The notes beneath the pieces were generated by a model. It ran no database searches, was not told the DNA's origin, and worked only from the letters and a program-made list of their open reading frames with translations. The translations under genes were made by a program, and so were the position numbers. Positions 17,074 to 19,728 of a DNA stretch of 19,728 bases are shown here, in pieces. The stretch's first letter is position 1. Each line of letters begins with the position of its first letter. Origin of the DNA: Bacteroidales bacterium UBA1208 (GTDB lineage: Bacteria > Bacteroidota > Bacteroidia > Bacteroidales > P3); NCBI GenBank assembly GCA_002309955.1, contig DBXQ01000063.1:176-19903 (forward strand), in the 5' to 3' direction.

Positions 17074-17094
17074 TAATACTAAAGTTTGACAAGT
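17074..17094 (+). repeat. Left terminal inverted repeat
   Basis: Contains TAATACT followed by the 14-base AAAGTTTGACAAGT. The last 13 bases pair perfectly with the right terminus. Confidence 0.75.
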
Positions 17095-17109
17095 TCTTTT
17101 TAATATAGT

Positions 17110-17374
17110 TCGAGATGTACATGGTCTCGACAAGGGGGTCTCAAAAGTCCCCGAGGGGGACGATAGAACACAGACAGGGGTGCAAACCCCTGTATGAATG
17201 GTAGTAAAAGCGAACCCTGAAGAGGTACCCACACACCGTATGATGCCAACTGTCTGTCGCCCCTTCAGGGCTTTGTTTTATCGTCCATAAGTACGGGGGC
17301 TGCACCCCCGCCTATTATCTCTCAGCCCTTCGGACTTTTTAAAACACGCTAAAAAGGCAAAGAATCTCGCCTTT
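17110..17374. repeat. Cluster of hairpins inside the MITE-like element
   Basis: Perfect inverted pairs visible by eye are: TCGAGA 17110-17115 with TCTCGA 17125-17130; GTCCCC 17147-17152 with GGGGAC 17156-17161; ACAGGGGT 17174-17181 with ACCCCTGT 17186-17193 (4-nt loop); CCCTGAAG 17215-17222 with CTTCAGGG 17263-17270; CGGGGG 17294-17299 with CCCCCG 17305-17310; and AAAGGC 17353-17358 with GCCTTT 17369-17374. A terminator-like AGCCCTTCGGACT plus T-run follows at about 17326-17340. Such a run of GC-rich stems could end porQ transcription and act as a folded RNA. Confidence 0.7.
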
Positions 17375-17386
17375 AACCCTTTAGCC

Positions 17387-17408
17387 ACTTGTCAAACTTC
17401 AGGTATTA
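17387..17408 (-). repeat. Right terminal inverted repeat, overlapping the porQ stop
   Basis: The core ACTTGTCAAACTT (17387-17399) is followed by CAGGTATTA. The outermost three bases (17406-17408) are the porQ stop codon on the minus strand. Confidence 0.75.
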
Positions 17409-18431
17409 TAAGTCAAAGACGACGGAAATAAAATTAGGAGCCTGCGATATATGATAATTATTGCGGGCATAGCTGACCTCGAAACGCTTTGCCTTGAAAC
17501 CGATTCCGAACGAAAATCCCGATGTATTAAAGCGGTCGGCCGCCTTCATTTCAACCATTTGGCGATAGCTGTAGCCTAACCGCAAAAACAAAGCTCCCTT
17601 CAGTGTCAACTCCACTCCAACCGACAAATGTCTCCCTACATTGTCAAAAAAATTCTCCACACCCGACTTTCTCGTCACCTCACCCGTAAACGGGTCGCGT
17701 ATCGAAGAGGGGTTGAGCGGGTCTTCATACCTCAAATCCCATGTCTGCAACTCGTTCAATGCAAACATGAGCCTAAACGGTGCATCCTGCAATCGGTAGG
17801 ACCCGACTACCGACAATTTAAACGGCAGACTCTCCGTGTGGCCGTCAAACGTGGCAATCTGAGCCCCGATATTGCGCCCCATCATAGTGGCACAGAAGGA
17901 ACTGTCTGACGAAAGATAAGTGGCTGCCAAGTCAAAAGCCAGCGCAAAAGCCGTATACGACTCATAGTGGGACAACACCGGTTTCAAACTGGCACCGATA
18001 TACACATTTTCATCCACCCTGCGACCCCAGCCTATCGTAAGCACATAGTCTGCCACCGAAAAAGAGCCTGTATACTGGTCGTTCTCGTCATACCCTTCAA
18101 AACGCCCATAACTGGCATATTGTAGACCGAAAGCAAAGTTGCCAATGCTGTTGAAATGCCTGCCTACCGCAACCGACCCGAAATGGGCTTGCCCAAACAG
18201 ATTGACATAGCCCAACGCCACCTGTCCCGACAAACTCTCCGATATCAACGACGGATTGCCAAGGCACATACTTATGTCTCCACCGCCCACCGCGAGGTAG
18301 TCAAATCCCACACCCGCTGCCCGGGTAGAGACCGGCATGTCAAGCACCGACAATGCCGACATACCCGCCACCTGTGCACGGGTTACAGCAACAGTGACAA
18401 TAAACAGCAACAGTGCAACAGCCTTCTTCAT
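17406..18431 (-). CDS. porQ: Type IX secretion system outer-membrane protein PorQ
   Basis: 341 residues from the ATG at 18431. That start is chosen over one at 18449 because it opens directly with a signal peptide (MKKAVALLLFIVTVAVTRA|Q). The mature protein is a beta-barrel-type sequence starting AGMSALSVLDMPVSTRAAGVGFDYLAVGG, with alternating aromatic strands and the closing region KRFEVSYARNNYHISQAPNFISVVFDL, as in PorQ of the PorV/PorQ family. In Porphyromonas gingivalis PorQ belongs to the T9SS attachment complex that links cleaved cargo to surface polysaccharide. No other T9SS machine gene is in the window, but two predicted cargo proteins (1056-4064 and 8615-11071) are. It lies 88 bases after kamA with a 23-bp inverted repeat in between, and its stop codon is the outer edge of the MITE-like element. 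Confidence 0.85.
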   Translation of the reverse strand: MKKAVALLLFIVTVAVTRAQVAGMSALSVLDMPVSTRAAGVGFDYLAVGGGDISMCLGNPSLISESLSGQVALGYVNLFGQAHFGSVAVGRHFNSIGNFAFGLQYASYGRFEGYDENDQYTGSFSVADYVLTIGWGRRVDENVYIGASLKPVLSHYESYTAFALAFDLAATYLSSDSSFCATMMGRNIGAQIATFDGHTESLPFKLSVVGSYRLQDAPFRLMFALNELQTWDLRYEDPLNPSSIRDPFTGEVTRKSGVENFFDNVGRHLSVGVELTLKGALFLRLGYSYRQMVEMKAADRFNTSGFSFGIGFKAKRFEVSYARNNYHISQAPNFISVVFDL

Positions 18432-18450
18432 CACGGACAAAATAAACAAA

Positions 18451-18509
18451 AAGGTAAAAACTAAAAACTAAAACAGGTTATCCTCTTTTTAGTTTTTAGT
18501 TTTTACCTT
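18451..18509 (-). terminator. 23-bp perfect inverted repeat between kamA and porQ (probable terminator)
   Basis: Bases 18451-18473 and 18487-18509 are perfect inverted copies with a 13-nt loop. The arms are mainly A/T with a CTAAAAACTAAAA core and a GGT/ACC base. On the minus strand the stem begins 11 bases after the kamA stop and is followed by TTTTTGTTTATTTTG, so it would end kamA transcripts. Only about 19 bases separate it from the porQ ATG, so any porQ promoter would have to overlap the hairpin, or porQ depends on read-through. Confidence 0.7.
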
Positions 18510-18519
18510 CCACTTTCAA

Positions 18520-19728
18520 TTAGTTATTCCCGCGCTTCTTATTGCGTTCGTGACGCATCAGATGTTTCGGCTCAAGCGACATGCGGTCGGTCTCGAGCAA
18601 CGAAGCCACCCCTTCGTCCACCTTGCGCTGAGCTTGGCATGCCTCGCAATGGCATTCCTCATGATATTCGCGGGGTTCGGTGTAGGTAGTAATAACGCCC
18701 TCGAAATTACGCAGAATAACCTTATTGGGACTCTGCGAAATGACATAGGTGGGCATAACAGGCGTTTTGCCGCCGCCACCGGGAGCGTCAACCACAAAAG
18801 TAGGAACAGCATATCCGCTGGTATGTCCGCGCAAATTCTCGATTATCTCGATACCCTTGCTCACCGGAGTACGGAAATGCTCCAGACCCATGCTCAAATC
18901 GCACTGATAGATATAATACGGACGCACACGGTTCCTCACCAACTCGTGCATCAGTTTCTTCATAACGTGGACACAGTCGTTCACACCGCGCAGCAGCACA
19001 GTCTGGTTGCCCAAAGGAATACCGGCATCAGCCAATTTGGCCACAGCTGCCTGTGCCTCGGGAGTCATCTCGTTGGGGTGGTTGAAGTGAGTGTTCAGCC
19101 AAATGGGGTGGTACTTCTTCAGCATGTTGCAGAGGTCGTCGGTAATGCGCTGGGGGCAGACCACAGGGGTACGGCTGCCGATACGTACAATTTCCACATG
19201 CGGAATGGCACGGAGACGAGATATGATATACTCCAGTTTCTTGTCGCTTACCATCAAGGCATCGCCACCCGACAGCAAAACGTCACGCACCTCGGGGGTC
19301 TTCTCAATATACTCAAGGCACTTCTCAATACGGTCTTGGGGCGACTCGTCATCTTTCTGCCCTGCAAAACGACGACGGGTGCAGTGGCGGCAGTACATTG
19401 AGCACATGTCGGTGATAAGGAACAACACACGATCCGGGTAGCGGTGAGTCAGTCCGGGAGCGGGCGAATCCTCATCCTCATGCAGCGGGTCGTTCAAATC
19501 AGCGGGGGCGATGTTGCACTCAGCACCCTGCGGGATGCACTGGCGACGGATGGGGTCGTAGGGATCGTTCGGGTCGATAAGACTCAAATAATATGGAGTA
19601 ATTGCCATACGGAACTTGGCCAAAGCCTTTTTAATGCCCTTGGCCTCCTCGGGGTCGAAAGTAAAATACTGACTCAGCTGTTCGTAAGTCTCAATGCGGT
19701 TCTTCACCTGCCATTTCCAATCGTTCCA
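18520..19728 (-). CDS. kamA: L-lysine 2,3-aminomutase (5' end outside window)
   Basis: 402 residues are visible; the frame is open to the window edge, where it reads WNDWKWQVKNRIET, the family's usual N-terminal region. The GTG at 19707 is therefore an internal Val, not the start. Features are the radical-SAM cluster motif CSMYCRHC (C109, C113, C116 in the visible part), LLSGGDAL, the substrate region DLSMGLEHFRTP, the PLP lysine in GGGGKTP, and the C-terminal zinc-binding CHCEAC. The enzyme converts L-lysine to L-beta-lysine, the first step of anaerobic lysine fermentation, using SAM, PLP and an iron-sulfur cluster. The downstream kam/kdd pathway genes are not in view. It is followed by a strong hairpin ahead of porQ. 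Confidence 0.95.
   Translation of the reverse strand, partial: WNDWKWQVKNRIETYEQLSQYFTFDPEEAKGIKKALAKFRMAITPYYLSLIDPNDPYDPIRRQCIPQGAECNIAPADLNDPLHEDEDSPAPGLTHRYPDRVLFLITDMCSMYCRHCTRRRFAGQKDDESPQDRIEKCLEYIEKTPEVRDVLLSGGDALMVSDKKLEYIISRLRAIPHVEIVRIGSRTPVVCPQRITDDLCNMLKKYHPIWLNTHFNHPNEMTPEAQAAVAKLADAGIPLGNQTVLLRGVNDCVHVMKKLMHELVRNRVRPYYIYQCDLSMGLEHFRTPVSKGIEIIENLRGHTSGYAVPTFVVDAPGGGGKTPVMPTYVISQSPNKVILRNFEGVITTYTEPREYHEECHCEACQAQRKVDEGVASLLETDRMSLEPKHLMRHERNKKRGNN

Larger units (their letters stand above)
17074..17408. mobile_element. MITE-like non-coding element with terminal inverted repeats
   Basis: About 335 bases bounded by inverted repeats. The 13-base core AAGTTTGACAAGT at 17082-17094 is matched exactly by its reverse complement at 17387-17399. 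Extending outward, TAATAC on each side brings the match to about 21 bases with one mismatch and one single-base gap. The interior contains no credible gene but at least five hairpins. This combination fits a miniature inverted-repeat transposable element or a dispersed REP-like repeat typical of Bacteroidales intergenic regions. No transposase is present and I cannot see an unambiguous target-site duplication. The right end overlaps the porQ stop codon, and the left end is 13 bases from the lplA -7 box. Confidence 0.65.

Noticed and set aside
17008..17232. A 74-residue open frame on the minus strand
   Set aside because: It runs through hairpins of the MITE-like element and across the lplA promoter box, has biased Thr/Ser/Cys content and no family resemblance. 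It is probably a repeat-derived non-gene.
19705..19707. GTG at 19707 as the start of kamA
   Set aside because: The frame stays open upstream and encodes the conserved WNDWKWQ of KamA, so the gene continues past the window edge.

Overview
The window is chromosomal DNA from a member of the Bacteroidales (phylum Bacteroidota); I cannot name the family or genus. The evidence is PorQ of the type IX secretion system (T9SS), two predicted T9SS cargo proteins with different C-terminal sorting domains (type A and type B), TAnnTTTG-type promoter boxes, a PPi-type phosphofructokinase and lysine 2,3-aminomutase. It is mostly ordinary core and envelope genes. The accessory-looking parts are a lower-GC surface/polyol-phosphate segment (about 8.6-12.3 kb) and a MITE-like non-coding element (about 17.07-17.41 kb).

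Layout. (1) 163-6097, minus strand: a tight three-gene unit reading an AsmA/DUF748-like membrane protein, then a 1002-residue secreted protease carrying both a C10 cysteine-peptidase and an M6-like metallopeptidase domain plus a type A sorting tail, then a membrane-anchored TerB-DnaJ (DjlA-like) co-chaperone. (2) 6098-6510: a divergent promoter region with one box per strand and a leader of about 170 nt, containing a hairpin, ahead of the plus-strand genes. (3) 6511-12302, plus strand: an ECF-transporter S-component-like membrane protein, a secreted lectin-fold-like protein, a TarI/IspD-family cytidylyltransferase, an IgGFc-binding-like surface protein with a type B sorting tail, and a CDP-glycerol glycerophosphotransferase-family enzyme. 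The last two are visibly more AT-rich than their neighbours. (4) 12299-16968, minus strand: lipoate-protein ligase, an unknown secreted protein, PPi-type phosphofructokinase, and an EnvC-like coiled-coil protein whose M23 domain has lost its zinc-binding histidines. (5) 16969-17405: a non-coding stretch dominated by a hairpin-rich element with imperfect terminal inverted repeats of about 21 bp. (6) 17406-19728, minus strand: porQ, a 23-bp perfect inverted repeat, and kamA, whose 5' end lies beyond the window edge.

How the genes fit together. Both predicted T9SS cargos would be exported through the Sec system and then across the outer membrane by the machine to which PorQ belongs. EnvC-like, AsmA-like and DjlA-like proteins all act in or on the envelope. 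The cytidylyltransferase and the CDP-glycerol-type transferase form a plausible donor/transferase pair for a polyol-phosphate surface modification. Metabolic genes (PPi-PFK, LplA, KamA) suggest an anaerobe using pyrophosphate-linked glycolysis, lipoate salvage and lysine fermentation. Nothing here amounts to a clear new multi-gene system. The best leads are the dual-protease fusion, the MITE-like element against the lplA promoter and porQ stop, and the polyol-phosphate/surface-protein segment.
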